Origin: Brachybacterium ginsengisoli
GTDB taxonomy: Bacteria > Actinomycetota > Actinomycetes > Actinomycetales > Dermabacteraceae
DNA: 64,000 nucleotides
Assembly: GCF_002407065.1 (NCBI RefSeq)
Contig: NZ_CP023564.1
Location: 372,001-436,000, forward strand
Direction: 5' to 3'
Part shown: positions 9,781 to 18,221 of the stretch, one piece after another
How positions within the stretch are numbered: position 1 is the stretch's first letter
How the letters are laid out: each line of letters starts with the position of its first letter
Notes under the pieces: model-generated
What the model saw: only the letters and a program-made list of their open reading frames with translations
Told to the model about the DNA's origin: nothing
The model's database searches: none
Program-made: the position numbers and the translations under genes

Positions 9781-10200
9781 GTGAACCTCGCGGGCGTCGA
9801 CGTGGCGACCTGCCAGTGGGGGCCCGAGGGCGTCCCGCCCCGCGGAGACGTCGCGCTCTGCCATGGAACGCCCTGGTCGACAGAGGTCTGAGCCCCGATC
9901 GCACGGGCTCTCAGCGCGCGGTACCGCGTCCATCGGTGGGACATGCCGGGCTACGGGCGCTCCGCCCCGGCCCCTGGTCGGGGCGCTGGGGGATCTTCGG
10001 TGCCCCGTCGCGGTCGGCTGGGGTGAGAGGGACCCCTGGATCCCCGCCCGACAGGCGGCGCGGCTCCGTCGCCTCCTGCCCGGGGATCCACCCGGCGTGG
10101 TGCTCTCAGGCGTCGGGCATCCCGCCCTCTCGAAACACGCGATGCGGTGCTGACCTCCATCGACGAATGGCTCCGGAGCCGAATTCAACCAAGGGGTTGA
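9781..10200 (+). pseudogene. Decayed alpha/beta-hydrolase gene
   Basis: Pieces of one alpha/beta hydrolase appear in order but in changing frames. In the first frame the start (NLAGVDVATCQWGPEG) and oxyanion strand (VALCHGTPWSTEV) run into a TGA at 9889-9891, where relatives have Trp. The same frame then continues with RWDMPGYGRSAP. The middle of the protein, including the nucleophile elbow, is missing. From about 9970 another frame gives the acid-residue strand (VGWGERDPWIP) and the His motif (SGVGHPA). Near 10127 the frame changes back and ends with SIDEWLRSRI and a stop at 10198-10200. One nonsense change, one large deletion and a frameshift make it non-functional. The rest of 9640-10260 holds nothing else recognisable. 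Confidence 0.75.
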
Positions 10201-10225
10201 CCAAGGATCTCCCGCAGAGTAGCGT
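10185..10225 (+). promoter_or_regulatory. Promoter and palindromic operator of the arsR operon
   Basis: A perfect palindrome TCAACC-AAGG-GGTTGA (10185-10200) overlaps the -35 TTGACC (10197-10202). A 17-bp spacer leads to the -10 TAGCGT (10220-10225). The palindrome is well placed for autorepression by the ArsR protein encoded next. Confidence 0.6.
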
Positions 10226-10260
10226 CCCTGTCATCAACCACTCGGTGGAGAAAGGGAGGG

Positions 10261-10608
10261 ATGGACGACGACAGCTTGTCGAGGGCCTTCGCGGCCCTCT
10301 CCGACCCCACCCGGCGGGACCTCGTCTCGCGTCTCACCCTCGGTGACGCCACCGTCGGCGAGCTCGCCGCTCCCTATGACATGTCCCTGCAGGCCGTGAG
10401 CAAGCACATCACGGTCCTCGCCGCGGCGGGCCTCGTCACCCGCCGTCGCGACGCCCAGCGGCGCCCCGTTCACCTCGATGCCGAGGTGCTGGGGGAGCTG
10501 ACGCGATGGATCGATCGCCATCGCCTCGCCGCCGAGGCGCGGATGTCCCGCCTCGACGACATACTGCACGACTCGAGCAGTGCCGACACCACGGAGCGCA
10601 CGCCATGA
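10261..10608 (+). CDS. ArsR-family winged-helix regulator
   Basis: Small dimeric repressor, 115 aa. The winged helix spans residues 5-85 with the typical LSDPTRRDLVSRL helix and the recognition helix in MSLQAVSKHITVL. No metal-binding CxC motif is present. This form, paired with an SRPBCC gene, is common in actinobacteria. A strong RBS (AAAGGGAGG) precedes ATG 10261. The stop overlaps the SRPBCC start (ATGA), and the palindrome at 10185-10200 is its probable target. Confidence 0.9.
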   Translation: MDDDSLSRAFAALSDPTRRDLVSRLTLGDATVGELAAPYDMSLQAVSKHITVLAAAGLVTRRRDAQRRPVHLDAEVLGELTRWIDRHRLAAEARMSRLDDILHDSSSADTTERTP

Positions 10609-11114
10609 GCATCACCGAGCATCTGACCACCGCCACCATCGAGGCCGACCCCGAACTCCCGCTCATCCGCATCACCCGGGACTTCGCCACCTCTCCGGGT
10701 CGCCTGCTGCGCGCCCACACCGACCCGGAGCTGTACGCGCAGTGGGTGGGGCCGGAGTCCCTCTCCACCCGGATCGACCGCTGGGATGCCCGCACCGGCG
10801 GGGCCTGGGCGTTCACCAACATCGACCGTGACAGCGGCGAGAAGTACTCCTTCCATGGCAGCTTCCACGAGGTCGCCGAAGGCCGCATCGTCCAGACCTT
10901 CACCTTCGACGGCTGGCCCGAAGGCGTCTCCTTGGAGACGACGCGGTTCGAGGATCTCGGCGACGGCTGGACCCGGATGCTCAGCACGTCGCTCTTCGAC
11001 TCCTTCGAAGGTCGCGGTCAGATGCTCGGCAGCGGCATGGAGGTCGGGATCAACGAGGGCTACGCCGCGCTCGATGCGCTCCTGGCCTCCGGCACCGCTC
11101 CCGGAGCCTCCTGA
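10605..11114 (+). CDS. SRPBCC (AHSA1-like) domain protein
   Basis: 169-residue protein of the activator-of-Hsp90-ATPase-like START/SRPBCC fold. It starts with an ITRDFATSPGRLLRAHTDPE segment and keeps the family WVGPES and GGAWAFTNID motifs. Such proteins bind small hydrophobic ligands and are usually encoded with an ArsR regulator, but the ligand is unknown. Start and stop both overlap the neighbouring genes, so the three genes form one transcription unit. Confidence 0.85.
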   Translation: MSITEHLTTATIEADPELPLIRITRDFATSPGRLLRAHTDPELYAQWVGPESLSTRIDRWDARTGGAWAFTNIDRDSGEKYSFHGSFHEVAEGRIVQTFTFDGWPEGVSLETTRFEDLGDGWTRMLSTSLFDSFEGRGQMLGSGMEVGINEGYAALDALLASGTAPGAS

Positions 11115-11704
11115 TGAGCGGCTCCCTGACCCAGCTGCCTCCCGCGGAGAAGTACCGCGAGATCGCCGCCGGGTTCACGGCGGCCGTCGCCGGCGTCACC
11201 GACTGGGACGCGCCGACGCCGGTCGCCGAGTGGTGCGCCCGGGACGTGGTGGGACACCTGGTCACGTGGCTGCCGGAGATGATCCAGGGCGGATCGGACG
11301 TCCGCTTCGCGGAGGGGCCGACGGCCGACGAGGACCCCGTCGGCGCCTGGGCTCATCTCGACGGCCAGCTCCGTGCCCTCTTCGCCGACCCGGAGTCGGG
11401 CCGACACCTGCACTCCAACCCCCACACGGGGTCCGACCGGCCGGTGCCCGAGGTGATCGACCAGTTCTTCACGGGCGACGTCTTCTTCCACACCTGGGAT
11501 CTCGCGCGCTCCTCCGGTCAGGACGACCGCCTCGACCCCGGCATGGTCCACGACGCCTACACGGGGATGAGTGCGGCCGAGGAGCACCTGCGCCCCACCG
11601 GCCAGTTCGGGCAGCAGCAGCCGGTCCCGGCCGACGCCACCGAGCAGGAGCGGCTGTTCGCGTTCCTCGGCCGCGACCCCCGCTGGACTCCGCCAGGGGC
11701 GTGA
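11114..11704 (+). CDS. TIGR03086-like metal-binding protein (DinB/MDMPI fold)
   Basis: 196-aa protein of the mycothiol-dependent maleylpyruvate isomerase N-terminal/DinB fold. Candidate metal ligands are His in VVGHLVTWL near residue 50 and His in VFFHTWDLAR near residue 130. Members of this group are often thiol-dependent transferases or isomerases, but no reaction can be assigned here. It is the last gene of the ArsR-SRPBCC operon and its ATG overlaps the previous stop by 1 bp. Confidence 0.8.
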   Translation: MSGSLTQLPPAEKYREIAAGFTAAVAGVTDWDAPTPVAEWCARDVVGHLVTWLPEMIQGGSDVRFAEGPTADEDPVGAWAHLDGQLRALFADPESGRHLHSNPHTGSDRPVPEVIDQFFTGDVFFHTWDLARSSGQDDRLDPGMVHDAYTGMSAAEEHLRPTGQFGQQQPVPADATEQERLFAFLGRDPRWTPPGA

Positions 11705-11789
11705 CCGGGGCGCTCGAGCCGCCGTCCCACGGAGCGGACCGTGTGCCCCGAATCACCCTGGGAATGCGGTGTCCGGATAGGCTTTCGGG

Positions 11790-12638
11790 ATGTTCACGAA
11801 TCTCTCGGCCGGCGCACTCGGCCTCTCCCTCGACCATCCCGCTGCGATCGACAAGGCTGCCGAGCACGGCTACGGCGGCGTCTCTCCCGATCTCGGCCAC
11901 CTCCGCTCCCTGGACTCCGCCGCCGCGGTCGCCGAGCACGGTGCCGCCGTGCGCGAGTGCGGTCTCGAATGGGGCATGGCGGGGCTGCCGATCGGCCTCG
12001 ACGCCCCCGCCGAGGAGTTCCGCGCGCAGCTCGTCGAGCTCCCCGGCGCCCTCGCCCTGCTGAACGGCGCCGGCATCGGGCGCGTGGGCACCTGGCTGCG
12101 CCCGATGCACGACGAGCTCGACCACCGCCAGAACTGGCGCCTCCACCTGGGCCGACTCGCCCTGGTCGCGGAGATCCTCGCCGACGCGGGGATGCGGCTG
12201 GGCCTGGAGTACATCGGCCCCAAGACCTTCTGGTCCACCGAGCGCTTCCCCTTCATCCACTCGCTGCGCGAGACCCGCGAGCTCATCGCGGAGACCGGTG
12301 CGAGCAACGTGGGCCTGATCCTGGACAGCTACCACTGGTACACCGCCGGCGAGAGCGCGGCGGACCTCGAGGGCCTCACCGATGCGGACATCGTCTCGGT
12401 GGACATCAACGACGCCCGCGCCGATCGCGAGCGCGACGAGCAGCAGGACCTCGACCGCCGCCTGCCCTTCGACACGGGCGTCATCGACCTCGAGGGCTTC
12501 CTCGGCGCGGTGCACGCGGCGGGCTACACCGGGCCGGTCCTGGTGGAGCCGTTCATGAAGGAGCTCGCGGACAAGCCGGTCGACGAGGTCCTCACCGACA
12601 TCGCGGCCCGTCTGGACCGCGCCGTCAGCGCGCGCTGA
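11790..12638 (+). CDS. Sugar phosphate isomerase/epimerase-like TIM barrel
   Basis: 282-aa xylose-isomerase-like TIM barrel. Metal-binding acids are visible in LGLEYIGPK, LILDSYHWY, SVDINDA and VLVEPF. No Shine-Dalgarno is seen. A TAGGCT hexamer at 11778-11783 lies exactly 6 nt before ATG 11790, so the message may be leaderless. The 3' end overlaps the convergent SGNH gene by 14 bp. The substrate is unknown; a sugar or inositol derivative is likely from the family and the pectin genes nearby. Confidence 0.82.
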   Translation: MFTNLSAGALGLSLDHPAAIDKAAEHGYGGVSPDLGHLRSLDSAAAVAEHGAAVRECGLEWGMAGLPIGLDAPAEEFRAQLVELPGALALLNGAGIGRVGTWLRPMHDELDHRQNWRLHLGRLALVAEILADAGMRLGLEYIGPKTFWSTERFPFIHSLRETRELIAETGASNVGLILDSYHWYTAGESAADLEGLTDADIVSVDINDARADRERDEQQDLDRRLPFDTGVIDLEGFLGAVHAAGYTGPVLVEPFMKELADKPVDEVLTDIAARLDRAVSAR

Positions 12639-13341
12639 CGGAGGGCTGCGCCCCGCGCGTCGACCGGACGAGCGGGGCCAGCAGCTCGGCCACGATCTCC
12701 GCCACGGCGATGGCGCCGTCGACCGAGTAGTGCGTGTTGTCCTCGACCCCGTCCGGGTAGAGGAGGCTGCTCCCGGCGGGCAGCTGGGTGAACAGGCTCC
12801 GGGAGGGCTCCTCGCCGAGACCCTCGATGAGGTCTCGGGTGCGCGACTGGAGGTCCAGCAGCGGCACGTCGAAGGTCTCGGCCAGGGCGAACACCGCCGC
12901 CGGGTGCTCGCCGTGGGTGCGCAGCAGCCTCCCGTCCGCGTAGTGCCGCCGAGCCACCGGGGTGCACAGCACCGGGTGGGCGCCCCGGTCCCGCACCTCC
13001 TGGATCATCCGCGCCAGGTTCTCGGTGTACCCGGACCACGCCGAGAGATGCTCGTGCTTCTGGTCGTTGTGCCCGAACTGGAGCAGCACCAGGTCCCCGG
13101 CGGCCACGGCGTCGAGCACCGCCGCCCACAGCCCGTCCTCGCGGTGGGACTGGGTGGTCGCGCCGTTCTTGGCGAGGTCGACGACGTGCAGCGGGGTCGC
13201 GTCCCCGCCTGCGCAGCGGGCGGACAGCGCCGCACCGAGATGGGCGCCCCATCCGGACATCGGGTAGGCGGTCGCGACGTACGGGGCGACGGTGGAGTCG
13301 CCGGCGAGGATCACGCGCGGGAAGCGCTCCCGCGCGCTCAT
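12625..13341 (-). CDS. SGNH hydrolase, rhamnogalacturonan acetylesterase-like
   Basis: Probably removes O-acetyl groups from pectin fragments; 238 aa. SGNH blocks are in order: GDSTVAPY (Ser16), SGWGAHL, KNGATT, FGHND near residue 90, and a C-terminal DNTHYSVDG that supplies the Asp/His pair. There is no signal peptide, so it should act in the cytoplasm on imported oligosaccharides. ATG 13341 overlaps the stop of the LacI-DUF6807 gene, making it the last gene of the leftward three-gene operon. Confidence 0.85.
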   Translation of the reverse strand: MSARERFPRVILAGDSTVAPYVATAYPMSGWGAHLGAALSARCAGGDATPLHVVDLAKNGATTQSHREDGLWAAVLDAVAAGDLVLLQFGHNDQKHEHLSAWSGYTENLARMIQEVRDRGAHPVLCTPVARRHYADGRLLRTHGEHPAAVFALAETFDVPLLDLQSRTRDLIEGLGEEPSRSLFTQLPAGSSLLYPDGVEDNTHYSVDGAIAVAEIVAELLAPLVRSTRGAQPSVSAR

Positions 13342-15302
13342 GCGGGCATCTCGGCGAGGAGGGCGTCCACCTCGTCGGCCTCCACCAGCTGGTCGAGCAC
13401 GGCGGCGCGCACCCGGACGTCGAGCGACTGCGAGGCGGGGATGTCCCGTGGCTCCGACCAGGCCAGGCTGGTGCCGACGCCGACGTAGTCCATGAGGCGC
13501 ACGAACCACGGATCGATCCGGCCCTGGGCCTGCTCGTCCTGGACCATCAGCAGGCTCGTCCAGTCCGTGCCGTGGCGGCGGCTGATGACGATGAAGTCGC
13601 TGGTGGAGCCATGGGCGACGGACTCGCCCCGGCCCTCCCGCACCAGGATCCGCGTCTCGTCCGCGCTCGGGAGGCGCCAGAAGAGGCCGCCGTACCCGGC
13701 GCCGTGACGACCCCGGGTGGCGGGACTGGTGAGGTGGAGGTCCCCGCGGTCCGCTTCGAGGCGGCTCGCCCAGGTCAGCCCCCAGCCGCGATGGTCGGGC
13801 AGCAGGAAGGCGCCGATGCGGCGGTGCTCGAGCAGCAGCTCGGTCCCGTCGTGCGTCCGCCAGCGCACCTCGGCATGCAGGTCGCGGCCGTTCTCCGCGA
13901 GCTCCTCCGAGAGGGACTCCTGGCGTCCCTGGTTGGACAGCAGCGTGGGCCCCTGCCCCTCGACGTAGGTGCGGCCGCCCCAGTAGGTGGTGCCGTTGAC
14001 GTCGGAGAGGGCGAGCGAGAGGCCGAAGTGGTGGCGATGGTCCACCGGGTTGGTCACGGTCATCGCGTGCCCGCCGAGCGAGCGGACGGGGTGCAGATGC
14101 GGTCGGGGGCTGTGCACCGGGGCCATGGAGGCGCCGCTCGTCGCCACCGTGAGCAGGGTCCCTCCGTGCAGCAGCGTCCAGTCCCGGCCCTCGCGCACCC
14201 AGCCCAGGGGCTTGTCCGTGCGGTCGATGCCGGTGGTGGCAGCGGCCGACGGGCCGGAGGGCCGGGAGGGGACGCGGGAGGGCGGGACCCTCCCGGTGCT
14301 GTCGCCCACCAGGATCTGCGGCTCGAGGAGGACGTGACCGGGAGCCGTGGAACCGTCCGCCCCGTCGGACCGCGTGCCCTCGATGTGAGGGGCGAGGAGC
14401 GCCCAGGCCGCGGCCCCGGCGTCGAGCTCCTCCTGGGCGACGGTGGTCAGGCTCGGCACCGCGTACCGCGTCAGCGCGATGCCGTCGAAGCCCGTCACCG
14501 AGAGATCGCCGGGCACGGCGACACCGAGCTCGTTCAGACGCGCGAGCAGGCCGAACGCCGAGAGGTCGTTGAAGGCGAGGGCCGCCGTGGCTCCGGAGTC
14601 GAGCACCTGCTCGGCCACCTGGAAGCCGTCGGACATCATGGATCCGCCCTGGATCGTGCGCAGCGACATGGCCGGGTTCGCGTCGGTCAGCGCGTTCAGC
14701 GCCCGGAGCCGCTCCCGGTTCGCGGCGCTCCGCGGAGGTCCGGCGACGTACAGCAGGTCGCGATGGCCGAGGTCCTCCAGGTGCTGCACCAGCTGGCGCA
14801 TGCCGGCGGTGTAGTCGATCCCCACCGAGGCGATGCGCGGGTGCGCCGAGCGTCGGTTCACGAGCACGACGGGGGAGATCTGCTCGACCAGCTCCTCGAG
14901 CGTGACGTCGTCCATGCGCGGCGCGACCAGGACGACCGCGTCGCAGCGCCGTCGGGCGTCGCGGGCGGTCGCCGCCTCGCGCTCCGGGGAGGGCGCCTCG
15001 GCGACGAGCACGCTGTAGCCGTCGGCCTCCGCGGTCCGGGAGATGCCGCGCAGGATCGCCTGGAACATGGGGTTGCCGAGATCAGGGATGACCAGGGCGA
15101 TCGTGTAGGTGCGCCCGGTGGAGAGGTAGCGCGCGGTGAGGTTCGGTCGGTACTGCAGCCTGTCGGCGGCCTCCCGCACGCGCGCCCCGATCGAGGGGTC
15201 GACGCTGGTGCGACCGTTGAGCACCCGGGACACGGTGGCGCGCGAGACCCCCGCCGCCTCGGCGACCTGGGTGATGGTCGGTCCCCCGCTGCTTCGAGCC
15301 AT
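13338..15302 (-). CDS. LacI-type regulator fused to a DUF6807 (PmoA-like) domain
   Basis: 654 aa, almost twice a normal LacI protein. Residues about 8-60 are a LacI helix-turn-helix (ITQVAEAAGVSRATVSRVL) and 65-345 the sugar-binding-protein-like effector domain. After a Pro/Ser linker, residues about 365-645 form a beta-rich DUF6807/PmoA-like domain with HLHPVRSLGGHAMT, NPVDHRHHFGL and GRHGAGYGGLFWR motifs. The His-rich NPVDHRHHFG is typical of that family. There is no frameshift or stop at the junction, so this is a genuine fusion. It sits in an operon with GH43 and the acetylesterase and probably acts on the operators at 16920 and 17143. Confidence 0.85.
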   Translation of the reverse strand: MARSSGGPTITQVAEAAGVSRATVSRVLNGRTSVDPSIGARVREAADRLQYRPNLTARYLSTGRTYTIALVIPDLGNPMFQAILRGISRTAEADGYSVLVAEAPSPEREAATARDARRRCDAVVLVAPRMDDVTLEELVEQISPVVLVNRRSAHPRIASVGIDYTAGMRQLVQHLEDLGHRDLLYVAGPPRSAANRERLRALNALTDANPAMSLRTIQGGSMMSDGFQVAEQVLDSGATAALAFNDLSAFGLLARLNELGVAVPGDLSVTGFDGIALTRYAVPSLTTVAQEELDAGAAAWALLAPHIEGTRSDGADGSTAPGHVLLEPQILVGDSTGRVPPSRVPSRPSGPSAAATTGIDRTDKPLGWVREGRDWTLLHGGTLLTVATSGASMAPVHSPRPHLHPVRSLGGHAMTVTNPVDHRHHFGLSLALSDVNGTTYWGGRTYVEGQGPTLLSNQGRQESLSEELAENGRDLHAEVRWRTHDGTELLLEHRRIGAFLLPDHRGWGLTWASRLEADRGDLHLTSPATRGRHGAGYGGLFWRLPSADETRILVREGRGESVAHGSTSDFIVISRRHGTDWTSLLMVQDEQAQGRIDPWFVRLMDYVGVGTSLAWSEPRDIPASQSLDVRVRAAVLDQLVEADEVDALLAEMPA

Positions 15303-16876
15303 CAGGCCTCCCGCCCTTCTCGTCGTACGGCCACCGGCCCGAACTCGGCCCGGCGCTCGGAGAGATCATGCTCCACCGGCGAGTCGATGGAGGCGAACAG
15401 ACCGATCTCGGCCCCGATCCAGTGGCCCTCGGTCGCCTGCCAGTCTGACAGCAGCACGGCCTGCTCCTCGTCGCGTCCCACGCCGGGGATCGTCGCGGCG
15501 AACGTCACCCGTCCTGCGGCGTCGATCGTGACCTGAAGGCGCACGGCGGCCGCCTCCGACGACCCTCGGGTGAGCAGGCTGTGCACGGCGACCTCCTCAT
15601 CGGCCCCGTCGGCCGCCATGGTGCCGTGCACCAGCGCGATGCCGTCGGCGTCGCGCCGCAGGCCGGCCCAGGCGTAGGAGTACCCCAGCACGACCGCTCC
15701 CGCGCGCTCGGCGCCGGTCCCGGCCTCGGTCGTCGCGGCGGGCAGATGCAGCTCCACCTCCCAGGACGAGGGCCGGCCGGGCATCTGCTGGCAGAGGATC
15801 GCGCCCTGGTCCCGCAGATCCCCGCGCGGGCTGGGGGCGAACGCGAGGTCCAGGCGGCCCTCGCCGGTGCGCCACCACCCGGCCTGCGGGTTGGCCTGCC
15901 AGTGCCAGCGCGGGTGCAGCTCGGCGGATCCGAAGTCGTCGGAGCGCACGGGCTCGCGGTACGGCTCGCCCGACAGGTCGTCTCCGAGCAGAGGGACGAC
16001 GACGACCGGCCGACCCCGGACCTCGTCGATGCTCTCGCCCAGGTGCGGCCAGCCGTCGGCGTCGAAGCGCACCGGCTGGGTGTGGGTGACCCGGCCGAAC
16101 ACGCCCCGGTCCTGGAAGTGCACGAACCACCATCCGCCGTTGCCGTCGTCGACGAGGGCGCCCTGGTGGGGGCCGTTCACAGGGGTGGAGTCCTGTTCGA
16201 GCACGATCCGGTGCTCGTAGGGTCCGCGCAGGTCACGGGACCGGAAGACCACCTGGTAGCCGTCGGCCACCCCGCCGGCCGGCGCGTAGATCCAGTACCA
16301 GCCGTCGTGCCGATAGGCCTTGGGTCCCTCGAGCGTGAGCATGCCGGGGAGGTCCGCTCCGTCGATGATGACCTGCGAGGTGGACAGGGGAGCGGTGAGG
16401 TCGGGGGTGACCTCGAGCAGCGAGAGCCGGTTCTTGACCCGGGCCCGGGAGCGGGCCCAGCCGTGGACCAGATAGGTCCGGCCGTCCTCGTCCCACAGCG
16501 GGCACGGATCGATCAGGCCGCGGCCTGCCAGCAGCAGCCGCGGCGCGCTCCACGGACCGGAGGGGTGCGGGGCCTCGAGCACGTGGATCCCGTGGTCGGG
16601 GTCGGGATAGACGATGTAGAAGGTGTCCTCGTGCTCCCGGAAGGACGGCGCCCAGACGCCGCTTCCCCGCCGCGGGAGCGCGTAGTGCTCCGCGGGCACC
16701 AGGGCGGGCAGCGCATTGGTGACGTGCTCCCAGTCCACGAGGTTCGAGGAGCGCAGCACCGGCAGGCCGGGAGCGCGGTTGAAGCTCGAGGCGATCATCC
16801 AGAACTCGTCGCCGACGCGGAGCACGTCGGGGTCGGGCCAGTCCGCGTCGAGGACGGGGTTCGAGCGGTGGTGCAC
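15302..16876 (-). CDS. GH43 beta-xylosidase/alpha-arabinofuranosidase-like enzyme
   Basis: 524 aa, no signal peptide, so cytoplasmic. The five-bladed propeller contains the expected acids: Asp in WPDPDVLR near residue 14, Asp in IDPCPLWDEDG near 125 and Glu in LTLEGPKAY near 180. From about residue 320 a C-terminal concanavalin-like sandwich (DDFGSAELHPRWHWQ onward) follows, as in two-domain GH43 enzymes. The start is GTG 16876 with GGAGGAG six bases upstream; the open frame extends to 17221 but without family sequence. The stop overlaps the LacI-DUF6807 start. The exact sugar specificity cannot be read from sequence. Confidence 0.85.
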   Translation of the reverse strand: MHHRSNPVLDADWPDPDVLRVGDEFWMIASSFNRAPGLPVLRSSNLVDWEHVTNALPALVPAEHYALPRRGSGVWAPSFREHEDTFYIVYPDPDHGIHVLEAPHPSGPWSAPRLLLAGRGLIDPCPLWDEDGRTYLVHGWARSRARVKNRLSLLEVTPDLTAPLSTSQVIIDGADLPGMLTLEGPKAYRHDGWYWIYAPAGGVADGYQVVFRSRDLRGPYEHRIVLEQDSTPVNGPHQGALVDDGNGGWWFVHFQDRGVFGRVTHTQPVRFDADGWPHLGESIDEVRGRPVVVVPLLGDDLSGEPYREPVRSDDFGSAELHPRWHWQANPQAGWWRTGEGRLDLAFAPSPRGDLRDQGAILCQQMPGRPSSWEVELHLPAATTEAGTGAERAGAVVLGYSYAWAGLRRDADGIALVHGTMAADGADEEVAVHSLLTRGSSEAAAVRLQVTIDAAGRVTFAATIPGVGRDEEQAVLLSDWQATEGHWIGAEIGLFASIDSPVEHDLSERRAEFGPVAVRREGREA

Positions 16877-17195
16877 GGAGGTCTCCTCCAGGGGACGAGG
16901 CAGGATCCGAGAAACGAGAGGAACCGGTTTCTCGGTGGTGCGTCCAGACAGTACCAGGGCGCTGCCGAGCCGGCCTGCAGGAGGTCGGCCCGCCGCCTCC
17001 GGCGAGCGAGACCGAATCGTGACAGCCCTGCCACCTGCGCACATGCCAACCATCACACCTGGCAACACCCCTCGACCCCTCGCGGATCCCCCCGAAGTCG
17101 TTGACAGGATCGAAATCCTCCCTCCACACTGGGGCCTCACCGGGAACCGGTTTCCCGTAGATCGGTTTCCCCTCGACGCAGAGCAAGGATGGCCA
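16877..17195. promoter_or_regulatory. Divergent control region with twin LacI-type operators
   Basis: This gap separates the leftward GH43 operon from the rightward pectin operon. The same 12-mer GGAACCGGTTTC occurs at 16920-16931, near the GH43 start, and at 17143-17154, near the permease start. A further half-site-like ATCGGTTTCC lies at 17161. A clear -35 TTGACA stands at 17101-17106 with a weak CACACT at 17125-17130 for the rightward operon. One regulator, most simply LacI-DUF6807, could control both directions. Confidence 0.6.
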
Positions 17196-18194
17196 ATGGT
17201 GGCTGACCCCGTGATCGACACCCGTGTGACCGCGCCCCGGCTCGAGGAGCCTGCGAGGCCCGCGGGGTCCGCGCCCCTCGTCCCGCGGCGTCGGAGCCTC
17301 GGCGCACAGCTGTGGAGATACCGGACCCTCTACCTGATGGCGATCCCCGGCATCCTCTACTTCCTGGTCTTCAAGTACGTGCCCATGGGCGGGCTGGTCA
17401 TCTCGTTCCAGGACTACAAGCCCTTCCTCGGGATCCTGAACAGCCCGTGGGTCGGGTTCGAGCACTTCGTGCGGCTGTTCACCCAGGACACCTTCGTGAT
17501 GCTGCTGCGCAACACCCTGATCCTCTCGGTGCTGCTCATGGTGATCTCGTTCCCGGTGCCGATCATCCTGGCGCTGCTGCTCAACGAGCTGCGCTCCAAG
17601 TGGTTCCAGCGCAGCGTGCAGACGATCATCTACATCCCGCACTTCATGTCCTGGGTGATCGTGGTCTCGATCTTCTACGTGATGCTCACGATCGACGGCG
17701 GCGCCATCAACAACGTCATCCAGCAGCTGGGCTTCCAGCCCATCGGGTTCCTCACCGACCCCGAGTGGCTGCGGCCCATGTACGTGTTCCAGCACATCTG
17801 GCGCACCGCCGGCTGGGGGACCATCGTGTATCTCGCCGCGCTCACGGCGGTCGACATGAACCTCTACGAGGCGTCGGAGATCGACGGCGCCAACCGCTGG
17901 CGGCAGACCTGGCACATCACGCTCCCCGCCATCCGCGCCACGATCATCGTGCTGTTCATCCTCTCGATCGGCGACTTCCTCGAGCTGGGCTTCGAGCACA
18001 TGTTCCTGCTGCTGAACTCGCTGAACCGCGAGGTCGGAGAAATCTTCGACACCTTCGTGTACACCGCCGGCATCCAGAACGGCCAGCTGAGCTTCGCCAC
18101 GGCCGTGGGCCTGTTCAAGGGCCTCGTGGGGCTGATCCTCGTGATGGTCGCCAACTCGCTCGCCAAGAAGTTCGGCGAAGAAGGCGTGTACTGA
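17196..18194 (+). CDS. LplB-type oligosaccharide ABC permease
   Basis: 332-aa membrane subunit of the importer class used for polygalacturonate and rhamnogalacturonan fragments. Six membrane segments follow a 45-residue cytoplasmic tail. The EAA loop is EASEIDGANRWRQTW with ITLPAIR after it. ATG 17196 is preferred over the ATG at 17189, which leads to an immediate stop, and CAAGGA lies 6-12 bases upstream. Its partner permease is 5.5 kb downstream in the same operon. No ATPase gene is present. Confidence 0.9.
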   Translation: MVADPVIDTRVTAPRLEEPARPAGSAPLVPRRRSLGAQLWRYRTLYLMAIPGILYFLVFKYVPMGGLVISFQDYKPFLGILNSPWVGFEHFVRLFTQDTFVMLLRNTLILSVLLMVISFPVPIILALLLNELRSKWFQRSVQTIIYIPHFMSWVIVVSIFYVMLTIDGGAINNVIQQLGFQPIGFLTDPEWLRPMYVFQHIWRTAGWGTIVYLAALTAVDMNLYEASEIDGANRWRQTWHITLPAIRATIIVLFILSIGDFLELGFEHMFLLLNSLNREVGEIFDTFVYTAGIQNGQLSFATAVGLFKGLVGLILVMVANSLAKKFGEEGVY

Positions 18195-18221
18195 GCGGCC
18201 CCGCCGCTCAGGAGGTCGGTC

